Shown: piece after piece, positions 11,055 through 22,391 of the stretch | How the letters are laid out: every line of letters starts with the position of its first letter | Position numbering within the stretch: position 1 is the first letter of the stretch | Assembly (NCBI GenBank): GCA_031002005.1 | Contig: CM061920.1 | Location: 53,732,610 to 53,796,609, forward strand | Length of the DNA: 64,000 bases | Reading direction: 5' to 3' | DNA from: Vandiemenella viatica | Taxonomy: Eukaryota; Arthropoda; Insecta; Orthoptera; Morabidae | Position numbers and translations under genes: made by a program | The notes under the pieces: generated by a model | Database searches by the model: none | What the model saw: only the letters and a program-made list of their open reading frames with translations | Told to the model about the DNA's origin: nothing

Positions 11055-11445
11055 GATCCGAGTATCATCAACGACTGTCTCTATGCGCGTTGCCTATTTT
11101 ACTGCGATTTTGAACTCTGTTTTTCTATTGAGCAAACAGATTTTTGCTAACACTGCAAAATTAATGCCAATGAACACAACTTGAATACACTTCTTTTTTT
11201 CGGCTACCTATTGATATTTGGATTCCATAAGTAATTGTGCAGCTTTTCTTTATATCATACAGCTTATACTGTCAAATAAATATCGACGTTTTTTGCTGTA
11301 ATGTAACTGATTTGCACTATACCAAATTTCATGACATAAGAACTCGATGGTTCGATGATGTTGATTCTTACCTCCATACCTGCCAATTTAAAGAAAGTGT
11401 TAAGGCCCACCACGTTTATCAAGAGAAAATACAAGCGTTCACCGA
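11055..11445. other. Unassigned AT-rich sequence
   Basis: No motif recognised. Confidence 0.4.
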
Positions 11446-11690
11446 GCATGGTGGGTTAACGGAAACGCTCTGGTCTCACATTCTGGAGGACGCGGTTTCG
11501 AATCCCCGCCAGTCAACCATATTTGGATTTTCCATGGTTTTCCCCAAATCACTCCAGGCGAATTCCGGGATGCTTCCTTCAAAAAGGCCATGGCCGAACT
11601 CCTGCTCGTTCCTTATATCTAGTCCCATCCCGACCTTAGCCATCGACGAGGCGTAAAGCAATAAGTAAAAAAAATAAAAAAAATTACAGG
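11446..11690 (+). mobile_element. SINE-B copy, nearly full length
   Basis: Head CACCGAGCATGGTGGGTTAA, B-box region GTTTCGAATCCCC, body CCAAATCACTCCAGGCGAAT, then GGGATGCTTCCTTC and GGCCATGGCCGAA, then the CGACGAGGCGTAAAGC 3' block and an A-rich tail. Confidence 0.9.
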
Positions 11691-11693
11691 GGT

Positions 11694-11810
11694 CAGGGGT
11701 TCAAATCTCGGTTTCGACCATGCAGGTTATGGTTCTCACGTAGTCATCCGAGTAAAACAATTATACGGAACTTTCTCGGATTATAATCCTACCCCTAAAC
11801 CACCCTTGAG
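11694..11810 (+). repeat. Possible tRNA-like SINE fragment
   Basis: GGGGTTCAAATCTCGG matches a B box, but no A box lies upstream because the SINE-B tail comes immediately before. It may be a 5'-truncated SINE of another family. Weak. Confidence 0.3.
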
Positions 11811-12276
11811 TTACGCCGTTCTAACATGTTAACAGGAATTACAGCCTCAGTAATAGGCCTATATTAGCATACGAAAATTATGATTTACATCAGATTATTA
11901 ATTATTTGAAATTAATTAAGTTATTCTGCTCGATTTTTACTAAACTAACAGTCCCAAGACGAGCTAAGATACTGCGATTGTAACTGTGTGTACAGCTTAG
12001 ATCTCTCCCAACCGTAACTTCGTTACAACAGTACAGCGGGAACCACCAAGAGAGTTCGTTCAATGTTAGTGATAATTTTAAAATAGATTTCGCTGATACA
12101 CACTCAGATGAAGAAATGCTGATAATCAAATAGTAGATAACTCTATTATTTATGACTCAGTTAAATCGAATGTCAGCTGCAGCCGGTATGAAATTCCGTG
12201 CTTATCATTTGTTGTTCCGTTCATTGAAACTTCAGAATAAGCAATCGTAAGGTGTAAACTTTGAAGGTAACGGTGT
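11811..12276. other. Unassigned AT-rich sequence
   Basis: Short frames only; no recognised motif. Confidence 0.4.
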
Positions 12277-12468
12277 CCTTTTTTTGCTTTTGCGCCTTGA
12301 GAGAAGCAATTCGGCCATGGCCGTTTTGGAGGAACCATCCCGGCATTCGTTTGGAGTAAATTGGGGAAACCATGAAAACCCAAATCGAGATAACTGGACG
12401 GGGATTCGAAACCACGTCCTCCCGAAGGTGAGGCCAGAGCGTTACCGCTCAACGGTCACGCTCGGATA
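12277..12468 (-). mobile_element. SINE-B copy, 3' part degraded
   Basis: Minus-strand head (CGAGCGTGACCGTTGAGCGG), B box GGATTCGAAACC on the plus strand, and body words GGGGAAACCATGAAAACCC and GGCCATGGCCG. The 3' block with the GTAAAGCC word is lost or shortened. Confidence 0.85.
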
Positions 12469-13553
12469 ATGTCTGCACTCGTTCAAACTAAGAAAATGGG
12501 AAGCACAGTCCCGTGATGTGTTGATGCTGTTTTCACTCCCATCATGACGTATTATGGTGATTGATTATCTCCTGCAATAGGTAGTCCAGGCTTGGGGGTT
12601 GCCCTGAAACGAGTTACTCTTCATGCCAACTTGCTTGGAAAATTTAATTCGTGTGCTTATCCCTTGCATTCCCAGAGATGGAAGCGTTTTGTCACTGATA
12701 CTGGTTTCTGTGGGTGACTTATGTGTGTATGTTCTTGTGTATCGTGTTCTTTGGGTTATGAATGAACCAACGATGAAGCATAAGCACTGCGGAAAGTGAG
12801 ATTTAATCCATGACTTTGGTGCACAATCTGGTGATTAGAAATTGCTACCTTGCGCGGCAAATCCTGATGATGAAAATTGCGCCACTACAAGCACTCGAAC
12901 CCGCTAACATCGTGTCAGATGACGGACATCATTGCGATGCTCCAACCACCTGTGCGAACGAGTGGCTTCAAAGTATTATACCTCCACAAAATTTCAGTTC
13001 GAAAATCTCGACTGACGTTTGTTGTATGGTTTTCGCTTTGTCTATTACCAAAATTCGAGTACTTTTATGTCCAAGTTAAGATTATTTTAAATTTTTCCTC
13101 AAAACATTATATGTAACAGATTTCTCTGAAATTTTGAAATAATGTATCCCTATCAGACAATAACTTATTATACCTGTCGCACTATTAAGCTTCGACCAGC
13201 GGTCAAGATATTGTGCACGCTGTTACTTAGTTCTGATGAAATTTCATAGCTAATCCTCGAGTTATTTTGTCGCTTGTTTAAGACTATAATTTTGATCTGA
13301 TTTGTCTGATAACTTCACTTGTTATTGAGTAACGCGCTTTAAGTCCCATTTTCAGCTGTTCGAGGTAGCAATTATAACTACAAAGGTGGGAGTAGACTGC
13401 TGAAATGTGTAGTTTTTCACAAAACCACGAACTAGAAACCAGTGGAGACGCTATCATGGGTTATTAGTGATAACGATATTTCACATTAACACATCGGAAA
13501 GTCCGTTGTCGATAGAAAGGTACAGATGCAACGATTGAACTGCAAGAAATGAC
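12469..13553. other. Unassigned sequence
   Basis: Two overlapping frames at 12810-13116 are antisense-free but show no family motif. No tRNA-like boxes or TIRs were seen. Confidence 0.35.
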
Positions 13554-13748
13554 TGAGCGTGGTGGGTGACCGGTAGCGCTCTGGTCTCGCATTCTATAGA
13601 ATGTGGGTTCGAATCTCGGTTCAGGCATCCTGATTTGGGTTTTGCACGGTTTCCCCAAATCACTCCAGGTGAATTCCTTCCCGTTTGTTTCCTCCCGTCT
13701 TTCCCACCTCTAATAACCTCGGCGTCGACGAGACGTAAAGCCAAAAAT
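13554..13748 (+). mobile_element. SINE-B copy with internal deletion
   Basis: Head GAGCGTGGTGGGTGACCGGT, B box GGGTTCGAATCTCGG, body CCCCAAATCACTCCAGGTGA. The segment with GGGATGCTTCC and GGCCATGGCC is absent and the copy resumes at CCTTCCCGT. It ends with CGACGAGACGTAAAGCCAAA. No clear duplication. Confidence 0.88.
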
Positions 13749-13884
13749 AAGATGTGTTCCATGATATGATAAAAGGTGTGTTTCCTTCGAGTCCGTTTAT
13801 GACTTTATGATACATCTTATCATATGAGGTAGGAATAGAATGTTTACGAGTCTCGATAACAGTAACAACCTGCCTTAAATCAAA

Positions 13885-14498
13885 TCACATTGATTTAATG
13901 TTTAGTGAAACGTTGAAGAGAGCGGCTACGAGAACTAGAACCACCATCTTCTTCTTCTCCACCTCGCTTTCCCAACATAAGGACTTGGCTACCTTCATGA
14001 GTTTCCTCCACCTTACAGTGTCCTTCTCTTTCAGCACAAAGTTCATGGCGTCCTTCTTAATGGATCCTCCCAGACGCATTCTTCAAGCTTTCTTGATTGG
14101 CTCTTCCTATGGTATAACCGTACCACCTTAATCTTCCCTCTCTGATGACGTAATTAATACTAACCACTCTTGCTATTTTTGTTATCTCTTAAGAAGTCTG
14201 TCCCTGAGAGAAATACTCAATAGTCACCTTAGCATCCTGATTTCATCCTCACAACGAGGTCTGCCTCTGTTTTACGTAAAGCTTACATTTCTGACCCATG
14301 AAATATAGCCGGTCTTACCATACTCGTATACAGTTTTACTTTCATGTTTATAGGCTTACTTCAATCACATATCACTACAGCAACATCTCTCTGTTTGCTC
14401 CACCCAGATTGTACTCCGGCTTTCGCCTCTAGTTCGCAGCCACCATCTCCACTTATTTTTCCTCCCAGATATCGCAATGTATCGACTTGGATCAACTT
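13885..14498 (-). pseudogene. RTE/endonuclease-RT LINE C-terminal remnant
   Basis: Minus-strand translation in shifting frames gives RYLGGKISGDGGCELEAKAG, PINMKVKLYTSMVRPAIFHG, SEM-AL-RKTEADL, INYVIREGRLRWYGYTIGRA and GRIH-EGRHELCAEREGH in that order. This is the canonical tail of RTE-like LINEs: the Y-L-G-x3-x-x-x-G-G-x-x-x-E block, then the M-V-R-P-x-x-x-x-G-S-E-x-W-A-L block, then R-L-R-W-Y-G-H. Several stops and frameshifts show the copy is dead. The RT catalytic YADD region is not present, so the element is 5'-truncated here. Confidence 0.75.
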
Positions 14499-14664
14499 CG
14501 TTAAGGCGCGTTCTCACGGCGCGTGGTGTGCAGTACACGTCTTTCATCTTTTACCGCCTGGCGGTGGGTCCGCGGCGCGCCGTCCCTGCCACCATATGCG
14601 CCAAAGATGAATTTTGTTCCCTACCACGCGCAAAGGGACGCGCCGTGGAAACTGAGCTTTACCT
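14499..14664. repeat. Possible short TIR element
   Basis: AAGGCGCGTTCTCACGGCGCG at the left is partly mirrored by CGCGCCGTGGAAACTGAGCTT at the right (inverted, imperfect). Size and CpG-rich ends fit a MITE, but no target duplication was confirmed. It directly follows the LINE remnant. Confidence 0.4.
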
Positions 14665-15714
14665 TGGTGACCTTAATGTTAATTTCACATGTTTGTTTTC
14701 TGCTAACCAGGACTTTAGACTTGTTTTTGAACTGTAACCACAATGCTGTGAGCAAATATCAGTCGTGGGAACAGCAAAGTAGACGAGTCGCCGTTCCTGC
14801 TATCAGCTGTGTGCGTAACGGGTCATATGCAGGACAGCTGCACCCGCGGGCGACTCGCCGATAGCGCCTGCAGACAGCGGGGCATCGACCAACGTCTCAA
14901 GCGAGGAGCCTTCTGCAAGGTAGAGTTAGATGCAAACGCAGATGGTATTTATTCTTCGAGAAAGGAAATGAGAATTTTAAGCCGATAGGAAGCTACAGCT
15001 CAGGAAGATCGACAGGTGCAAACATTAGCATGATACTGCCAAATCGAAGATCTGCCAGAATAGGAAAGTTGATAATTTGAGAGCATTGTTTCCAGCAACT
15101 GGAATGGGCTGACCCCTTGTAAGCAGGGAAACCTACTACATACTGAAATCGCCTCTGTCACTGTTCAATGCCACAGAATCCCTGCAAACTCAACAGAAAT
15201 TGTTCATGTTTTTCAGAGAGAACCTCCAGCCACGGGCGTAGCCAAGATGAGCTTCAGGGTGGGAAAAATGCGAGAAAACTTATTAAAAAAATACTTTGTG
15301 AAAATCGTTTTACTTGAAAACAAATTTAACACTCACTTGTTTAAGCACTAATCTGCGAGGGTTCTGGCTGAATTTTGACAAAACTTATTTTCAATATTAA
15401 AAGTGGGAAGTTTTATTTTCATATATTTCTCGCTCTGGTACTTGAGGAAGGGAGCCAGGTTAGGGCAAGCGCCCACCCTGCCTGCACCCATGCCTCCAGC
15501 CTCAAATACAGGTCAGCTTAGTATTTCAACCAGATCACTTCAGGCAGTCATGACCGTTGACTATTAAAACTCATTATTTTCACTTTTGAACTGTGTGCAA
15601 TGCATTTTTGTTTAAATCAATCTAAAGGTGTGTCTATTTTGTATGATACCAAATTCGTGACCTGTGTATCATTCAAGAGCCGTGACCATACATAGAAAGC
15701 AGTGCCGGATATAT
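14665..15714. other. Unassigned sequence
   Basis: Mixed composition; no gene or repeat recognised within the window. Confidence 0.4.
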
Positions 15715-16425
15715 ATTTTTTTCTGTCATCAGTCTTTCGACTGGTTTCATGCAATACTCCATCCCTTCCTATCTTGTGCCAATCTCTTCATCTCTACACA
15801 TCCCTTACAATCCACGTCCTCAATTATCTGATTCATATATTCTAATCTCTGTCTTCCTCTACAGTTCTTACCTTCGACCGTTCACTACACCAACAAATTA
15901 ACCAATCCAGCATGTCTCAAAATATGACCTACCAGCCTGTGTCTTCTTTCTGTAAGCTTCTTCCATAAACTTCTCTCCTCACACAACATTTTCGAAACTC
16001 GTTCATTTCTTACTTCGTCTGTCCACATAATTTTCAGCATTCTTCTGTAGCACCACATTTCAAATGCTTCAAGTTTCTTTCTTTCCGATAATCCTAAAGT
16101 CCATGTTTCGCTACCGTGTGCTCCTCACATAGAATTTTAAAAAGTTTTTTTCTAATTCCTAGACCAATATTTGAAACTAAAAGATTTCTATTTTTCATGA
16201 AGGCTCTTTTTGCTAGTGCTATTCTGCTTTTAACATAAGTCCTGCTTCGGCCATCGGTTGTAATTTTGCTTCCCAAATAACAGAAATCACTTACTTCTCC
16301 AATTGCATTCGATCCTATTTTTATATTTAATCTGCTAGTGTTTCTATCATTTCTGCTAATTTCATCACTTTAGTCTTGCTTTGATTTATATCCAGGCCAA
16401 AATCTCTAATAAATAAAATATGTAA
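15715..16425 (-). mobile_element. LINE-R copy, 5'-truncated and degraded
   Basis: The plus-strand left end CTGTCATCAGTCTTTCGACTGG is the reverse complement of the LINE-R 3' UTR seen at 59240-59270. Minus-strand translation includes GSKITTDGRSRTYVKSRIAL, AKRAFMKNRNLLVSNI and further C-terminal pieces with stops, parallel to the intact frame at 58299-59261. It lacks the RT palm. Poly-T lies at 15715-15722. Confidence 0.85.
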
Positions 16426-16426
16426 G

Positions 16427-16760
16427 TGTCGCCGTTTTGAAAGCCATTTTGATTACCAAGACTAACATCAACAAATCACGTGATGATCTCCATTCCTACT
16501 TGAAAACTACACCCGATATTTTCAAACTGATTTGTTCTGCCGATAGATTCAAAACAACTGCCTAGTCAGTCGTTAGATGACAGACATTAATGCAAAGTAA
16601 CTCCATCTAACTAGCAAAATGTGATTGATTGCTACAGTGGAAACAGGCTTGTGGAATGACAAACACCAACTCTAACAACACTAAAATGAGTAATTCGTCG
16701 CTGATGATGACCCGGTGAAAGGTGAAACCCGTACCACAACAAATAAAAATAAAAAGCAGT
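16427..16760. repeat. Dispersed repeat, uninterrupted copy
   Basis: Its first 200 bases align with 18785-18874 plus 19111-19232: GATTACCAAGACTAACATCA, GATATTTTCAAACTGATTTG, ACAACTGCCTAGTCAG and AGACATTA-like blocks are in the same order. It acts as an empty-site relative for the SINE-A insertion at 18875. The right part contains CTGATGA (16701) and GAAAC (16724), a spacing seen in some Penelope-type ends; that link is only a guess. Confidence 0.7.
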
Positions 16761-16892
16761 TTCATTGGTGTTATTACTCGTAGTTAAGTACACTACACCT
16801 ATCGTCTAAACCTTCGGCAGATTAAAATTGCCTTTTTTCACGTCTCTCTCAACAGAGTGCTTTTTACTAAAATTGAACTTTATTAGAAGGGT

Positions 16893-16990
16893 TTAATTTA
16901 ATTGCAATGGATCGCACGCTAAGGTGGCAATTTCTCTACACACTCACTTTCCTGTAATCACCTACTTCTGCCCTCTACAAAGGGTTAGTA
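16893..16990 (-). mobile_element. LINE-E 3' end fragment
   Basis: AATTGCAATGGATCGCACGC, GTGGCAATTTCTCTACACAC and CTGCCCTCTACAAA match the 3' ends of LINE-E copies at 8385, 32922 and 33825. Confidence 0.75.
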
Positions 16991-17753
16991 ATGTTTCTTC
17001 CTAAAAATAATTACACAGCCGTTTTATTGCGAGCGTACTATCGGGGAACAAAGCCGATCAATCCATTTTTAACTGCATTTCCCCATTCGATGAAATTATC
17101 AGATACCTGATCAGGAGAGAAATAAATACTAAAACACAATACCTGTAATAAGTAGCATTCAAAACACTTCATTTACTGAACACACGTGTACAGAGGTCAT
17201 AGACCATGTAACCAAAGCGCAATTAGTTATCTCTGACAATAAAAATTAATGGAGCCAGTGCCAAACTTGGTATTCTGCCGGCAATCAGTTACTCAATGTA
17301 TCGGAATTTAATTAGTACAGAAATCAAAAGAATTTAGATGATCAGCTCTGAAAAGGCGGAAGGCAGTATTAAATATTCAGGCAAGGCTGAACAAAGTAGC
17401 ACTCTGCGACCTGTCAACGGGGAGATCTTGTAACCGACATCGTCAGCGGCGAAGTGATTTGTCGAGACATCGTTACAAAATACACCGTTGTGTGTAGAGG
17501 GGACTATTAGAAGGCCGTAGATAAAGAATCAACTTTTTTGTTTGTGTCTGTAATATAGGACGAACGCAACTCAGTCAAAAACCACTGGTCGGATTTTTGT
17601 CAGCCCATAGTCCCAAGGATGAAGTCGACAAGATGAGAAATACACACCCACAAATTAGTATCCACGTTTACCTTGACTGCCATTAACGCAAGTACTTCCG
17701 GCAGGAGAAATGCATGTCGTGATTTCATCGTACGAACGGCGTCGTATTATTAG
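16991..17753. other. Unassigned sequence
   Basis: No recognisable gene or repeat. Contains a locally CpG-rich stretch near 17400-17470. Confidence 0.35.
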
Positions 17754-17976
17754 GAGGAAATAAGTTTTTTTTTTTTAATGGCTTTCGGCATCTTAGGCCA
17801 CACAGCCAGCCTGATGAATTTTTCCAGATAATTAGACACACCACAGGACGGACATGACATTCACAGACACAACAGTTAAACACCCATGCCCGCGGCCGGA
17901 CTCGAACCAGCGACCTTCGGCACGCGGAGCTAACACTATAACCCCTACGCTACCGAGGCCGGCGAGGAAATAAGTT
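17754..17976 (-). mobile_element. SINE-A with 13-bp target-site duplication
   Basis: GAGGAAATAAGTT occurs at 17754-17766 and 17964-17976. Between them, on the minus strand, is a tRNA-derived SINE: A box TAGCGTAGGGG (17942-17952 complement), B box GGTTCGAGTCC (17898-17908 complement), a central body and an oligo-A tail (poly-T at about 17767). Both polymerase III boxes match the consensus exactly, so transcription competence is plausible. Exact duplication suggests a recent insertion. Other copies lie at 18875 and 51184. Confidence 0.93.
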
Positions 17977-18784
17977 AGTTTCCCTCCCCTCCCCACTTCT
18001 TGTGTTAACTGTGAAATAATCGGTTTAATTAATTCTGTATCGAGTTATGTATTCTTACCACCGCTTCGATCCATTTTTTTGTCGTTCTAAACATTCATCC
18101 ACCTAGCAGATAACGTACTATGTACAGTAGTCAATATGTCGATGTTCGACTTGACTAGGGGAGTTAATTGTAAACAGAATGCAGTTTTTACGTGGGATTT
18201 TTTCTACGTGACGATGACCATGAAATGCTGTACTAATCGATGGTTGGAGGTGTGGTATATCCAAGGAATAGAATCGCTGTAGGCTCCCGGAAAGAAGGGA
18301 CATGTGTTAGTTTTATGGCATCACTAAGGTGACCATACGTTCCGCTTTGGGCGGGACAGTCCCGCTTTCAGGCTGTCTGTCTAGCTAACCTCCTGCGAGA
18401 GTAAACAAAAGGAAAATTCAATATATCTACCCATTAAGATCTAAAACAGACGATGCGTTTTTTGCCGTGCGGCGGTCGAGTCGACGCATGGACCATTGCT
18501 GATCACGCAAGGATTTATCACTCTAGTCACGATATTGGAATGTTCGACTAGTTTCCGCTTATTTCCAACTACGTCACAGATCAAAAAATCACTAGCTGGG
18601 TCGCTGAGAATGTTGATGCTGAAAACCGTTTGGCGGAATTATTTCAAAACTTCCGTGCAACACACTCAAATGTACGAATTTTTTGTATAACTATTGAGTA
18701 CGTTACGTGTCTGCCTGAATATAAGTCACCTGTCAAAATAGTTTCTTCTTTCTTCTAATAAATAAAATTTGGACAAGTGGCAAA
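17977..18784. other. Unassigned, with one MITE-like end
   Basis: At 18325-18396 the sequence AAGGTGACCATACGTTCCGC then GGGCGGGACAGTCCCGC looks like the end of a widespread GC-rich TIR element. Its opposite end was not found nearby. The remainder is unassigned. Confidence 0.4.
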
Positions 18785-19232
18785 ACACAGTTAAGTGCCG
18801 CACTATTGACAGTGATTTCGATTACTAAGATTAACATCAGCAAGTCATTTAACGAAGATCCATTCCGACTCGAATTTTTTTTTTTAATGGCTTTCGGCAA
18901 CCAAGCCATTCAGCCAGTTCAATGTGTTTATGATATCTCATCCAGTGAATTGGTTTCTCCAGTGCGTTATAATTCCTAAGTATAGACACCACAGGACGGA
19001 CAGGACATTCACACAGACACACAGCCCTTTAACGTCCATGCCCGCGGCCGGATTCTAACCGGCGACCTCCGGAACGCGCAGCTCTAGCCCCTACGCTACC
19101 GAGGCCGGCAACTCGAAAAATAGACCTGATATTTTGAAACTGATTTGTTCCGCCGATAAATACAAAACAACTGCCTAGTCAGACGTTAGATGTCAGACAC
19201 TAGGGCTAAGTAACTCACCTAACACGTAACAC
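18785..19232. repeat. Dispersed repeat split by SINE-A
   Basis: Halves 18785-18874 and 19111-19232 together align with 16427-16630. The sequence across the join (GACTCGAA then AAATAGACCTGATATT) corresponds to TACTTGAAAACTACACCCGATATT in the unsplit copy, which shows where the SINE entered. Confidence 0.8.
18875..19117 (-). mobile_element. SINE-A nested in the dispersed repeat
   Basis: ACTCGAA flanks the insert (18868-18874 and 19111-19117), a target duplication of at least 7 bp. Minus-strand A box TAGCGTAGGGG is intact (complement of 19088-19098). The B box is decayed (GGATTCTAACC on the plus strand versus GGACTCGAACC in the 17754 copy). It contains GGCCATTCAGCCAG-like 3' sequence and a poly-A tail (plus-strand poly-T). 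Confidence 0.9.
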
Positions 19233-19676
19233 TTTCTACTTATTGTAAATGTTTTCCGTTTTCGAATAAAAACTAGTAAAATACGAAAAATATTTTTTTT
19301 AAAAATTCCTCAAGCGTCCCACTCTGACGAAAAAAAAAAAAAAAATTCTCAGGCGTGCCTCTCTGAAGAAAAATATAAAAGGTCACTTCGAAATTTTAAT
19401 TTGCTACAACGAATATATAAAGACAAAAAAAAAAAAAAAAAAAATTCTTATTTGGTTCAAATGTACTAGGTTTTTTTTCATTTGTCTTTTGGTATCGAGT
19501 TAGATAAAAAAAAAAAATTGAGTGTTTACGTTTAAATGAAAATTTAAATTCATTTATATTGTTACTTCCTTGTTTAAGATAAAGTGTACAAGTACATAAA
19601 AAAGTTTCAAAACAATGATAAAATGCTGGGGATTAATAGAAAATACTATTCTGAAATAAATTTTTGACAAATCCGT
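19233..19676. other. A/T-rich low-complexity stretch
   Basis: Several homopolymer A and T runs. Two diverged copies of a 30-base unit (about 19309-19337 and 19346-19375: CCTCAAGCGTCCCACTCTGA versus CTCAGGCGTGCCTCTCTGAA). Confidence 0.5.
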
Positions 19677-19910
19677 GCCGAGCTCGGTGGGTGAACGCAT
19701 TCGGGAGGACGCGGGTTCAAATTTCTGTTTGGCCACCCAGATTTCAGTTTTCCATTATTTTCCGGTAAACAGTCGAACCGAATGACAGGTTGGTTCCTTC
19801 AAAAATACCATGGTCAAATTCATCTCCGTTCCTTGTCCCCAATTCTTTCCGGCCTCTAATGAACTCAACGTCCACGTGGCGCAAAGCCACAAGCAAAAAG
19901 AAAAAAAAAA
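19677..19910 (+). mobile_element. SINE-B copy lacking the A-box region
   Basis: GCCGAGCTCGGTGGGTGAACG runs directly into CATTCGGGAGGACGCGGG, so about 25 bases of the tRNA-like head are deleted. GGGTTCAAATTTC replaces the B box. The body and the CGTGGCGCAAAGCCACAAGC end with A tail remain. Confidence 0.85.
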
Positions 19911-21010
19911 TCTGCGAATTAGACGTTCGCCAGGCGGTAGAGCCAATGTCGAGTTGTGGAGCTAATTTTGCAAGACATCTGATCTAGAAACCGACGAGAG
20001 GCGAGTGGCGTCGTTTTCCTCCAAGGAAAACATTTGTGTGAGACGGACACTTCAGACGACGCTATAAATAATAGCGCAAGACACGGTGCACGGCGAGGGT
20101 TCGCTGCTCACCGAAACACAGGTGCATCACACCAGAAACAAAGAAAGCTCAAGACACTGTGCGGACGATCCAACAGGCGGATGACAACGTGCACTCTGAC
20201 TCTTGACTTGTACTCACTCTTGTTGAGAAATTAATTAATTTTTTGTGTGCATAAATTATAAATAATAATATTATTAATTATTGAAATTGCTCATATAAGG
20301 AATCGGGATGTTGCTTTACATATTAATAACACCGTTGCCCCTACGTTTTATTACAAAATTATTCTTCATCAAATGTTATCATTCATCAAGAATAGTATGA
20401 CACAATTAAACAAACATCTTGAAATCCAACAATGGTTCATTTTACATCAGTTTTCATGGTTTTCTGTATGTCCATTCATTAAGCTTAGGAGATTCTCTCT
20501 ACGGCGACGCTGGGTTGATCTATACGATAGTGATTTGTGGTGGTCACCATATCGGCGAGGTCACCATTTAGCAGAAGGCGCCGAGTCTGCTGCCCGCAGT
20601 CGTCTGACGCGAGGATTCCATTTCTGGTTGCCGTCGGAGACATACGTCCACGACATGGAACACAGTTGGTCGCCGCACATCTCTTTCTGCTGGCTGGCCA
20701 CGCACCCACCACACAGCTCGCAATCCACTGTACCATCCCCACCGCGTCACCCCAGCGGCACGTTTTGTTGTTCGCACCGTCCACCTGTACAAGCAACGGA
20801 TCCACCTTCTCTCAAATATATTTCGATGTAGTGTGGCAATACATTACACAATGGACAAAGATCCCGTTCCTTGCCCGCTTCAAGCTTCTATGAAGGAACG
20901 AAAGAAATGACTCAAACAGACGACTCAGCTCCAGGTGACGCTCACAGTTGAGGGACCAGAGAAATACGGTATCTGTAAAAAAATGCATTCAAACATTTGA
21001 ATATTTGTTA
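19911..21010. other. Unassigned sequence
   Basis: A 152-codon frame (20373-20831) overlaps other frames of similar length on both strands in a GC-richer block. No family motif, no codon signal I can judge. Not called as a gene. Confidence 0.35.
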
Positions 21011-21402
21011 TAAATTAAACACCGTCTATTAACAACAGAAAGTGCTGTTCCGGACTGACATGAGATAGCCACCACAATTTTCGTAAGGAGAGTGTGTATA
21101 CATAAAATTTGAAACTCAAACAGTTAATTCAAAATAATGAAGTGAATTTATACAAAGTTACCCTTGTTATACAAATACTATGAAAACTATGTACATTAGT
21201 AGTAATAGAGGGAATGAACATAATATTATAAAGACTTTAAACATTGTAGAATGAATACATCTTATATTTAATCATTTATACAGAACTGATTATAGCACTT
21301 TGTATATTTATAGCGGCTGATGATACCCCACTCCAAAAGAGCGAAACGCGTCTGGTGCAAAACATTAATAAAAACAGTTGTTAATAGACGGTGTTTAATT
21401 TA
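21011..21402. mobile_element. Short element with perfect 26-bp inverted repeats
   Basis: TAAATTAAACACCGTCTATT plus AACAAC (21011-21036) is perfectly mirrored at 21377-21402. The interior is non-coding and AT-rich. Near the right end lies CTGATGA (21317-21323) followed by GCGAAACGCGTC (21341-21352). No target duplication was found. It could be a MITE or a Penelope-type terminal unit. Confidence 0.65.
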
Positions 21403-21623
21403 AAACTTTCATGTAACAACTGTGGAAAATGGCCAACAACATAATCATTATTTCGCTGCTTCGTTATACAGCAGTTTCCGTCATGATGTTGGAAACTCTC
21501 GGGGATGGTGGAGATGCGACATGTGACCCTGGAACGGAAACGCCTTACTCACAAGTTACAAGCCAAAGCCTCTTTCCGTACCCAGCGTCGTGGTTGGTCA
21601 ATTATTCGGCTCAGTTGTCAAGG

Positions 21624-21659
21624 AATAAAATAATTATTTAAAAAAAACATAAAAACCGC

Positions 21660-21707
<48 letters not shown>

Positions 21708-22391
21708 CACTAAAAATTTTAAAATAATCTTATATCTTGCTTAGGAAAAAGTAAATCTAAATAGACAACATTTTACATTACTTTCATTGAAATGTTGACA
21801 TTAATTAGTTATTTTTGGAGTCGGTGCCAGCTGTCACATCGCGAAGATCGAATTACTGAATTTCTTTTGGCGTTAGAGGCGAAACGGGGAGTACGAACAA
21901 AAATTACCAATATTTTACAGCATGTCGTGAGGCAGATAGTGTTATTGTGGGAGACAGCTTAGGGAAACAAATTGACAGTATTTTAATCAGTTGCTTGGCC
22001 TTATTTGTCATCCAGGCATATCTCTGTCGCTATAGTGTCAGTTGGTAGGTTGCATCATGCAGTAAACGATTTACAGAGTATAATATCGGCGTATCATCTG
22101 TATGTTTCAGTTTTGTTGAAACATGTTTCTAGCATTAATTGTAGGTAAGCAGTAACATGATTTTTTATGTATTATTGTTATTCCTTATTGTTTTTATCTT
22201 TTTGTTTTTCTTGCTTTCGCTGGCACCGACTCCAAAAATAACTAATTAATGTCAAAATTTCAATGAAAGTAATGTAAAATGTTGTCTATTTAGATTTACT
22301 TTTTCCTAAGCAAGGTATAAAGTTATTTTAATATTTTTAGCGCTTTTTTAGAAGGCGGTTTTTATGTTTTTTTAAACAATTATTTTATTTT
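21624..22391. mobile_element. Fold-back element with ~170-200 bp inverted arms
   Basis: The left arm (21624-21829) and right arm (22222-22391) are inverted copies, from AATAAAATAATT at the outside, through ACATAAAAACCGCC, to GGAGTCGGTGCCAGC at the inside. The left arm carries a 44-base poly-A (21663-21706) expanded from a short A run. The ~390-bp loop shows no gene. Long arms with a small interior are typical of fold-back or MITE-like DNA elements. Confidence 0.85.

Noticed and set aside
20373..20893. Two long overlapping plus-strand frames (152 and 118 codons)
   Set aside because: Frames of comparable length overlap on the opposite strand, there is no motif, and GC content alone explains the absence of stops.
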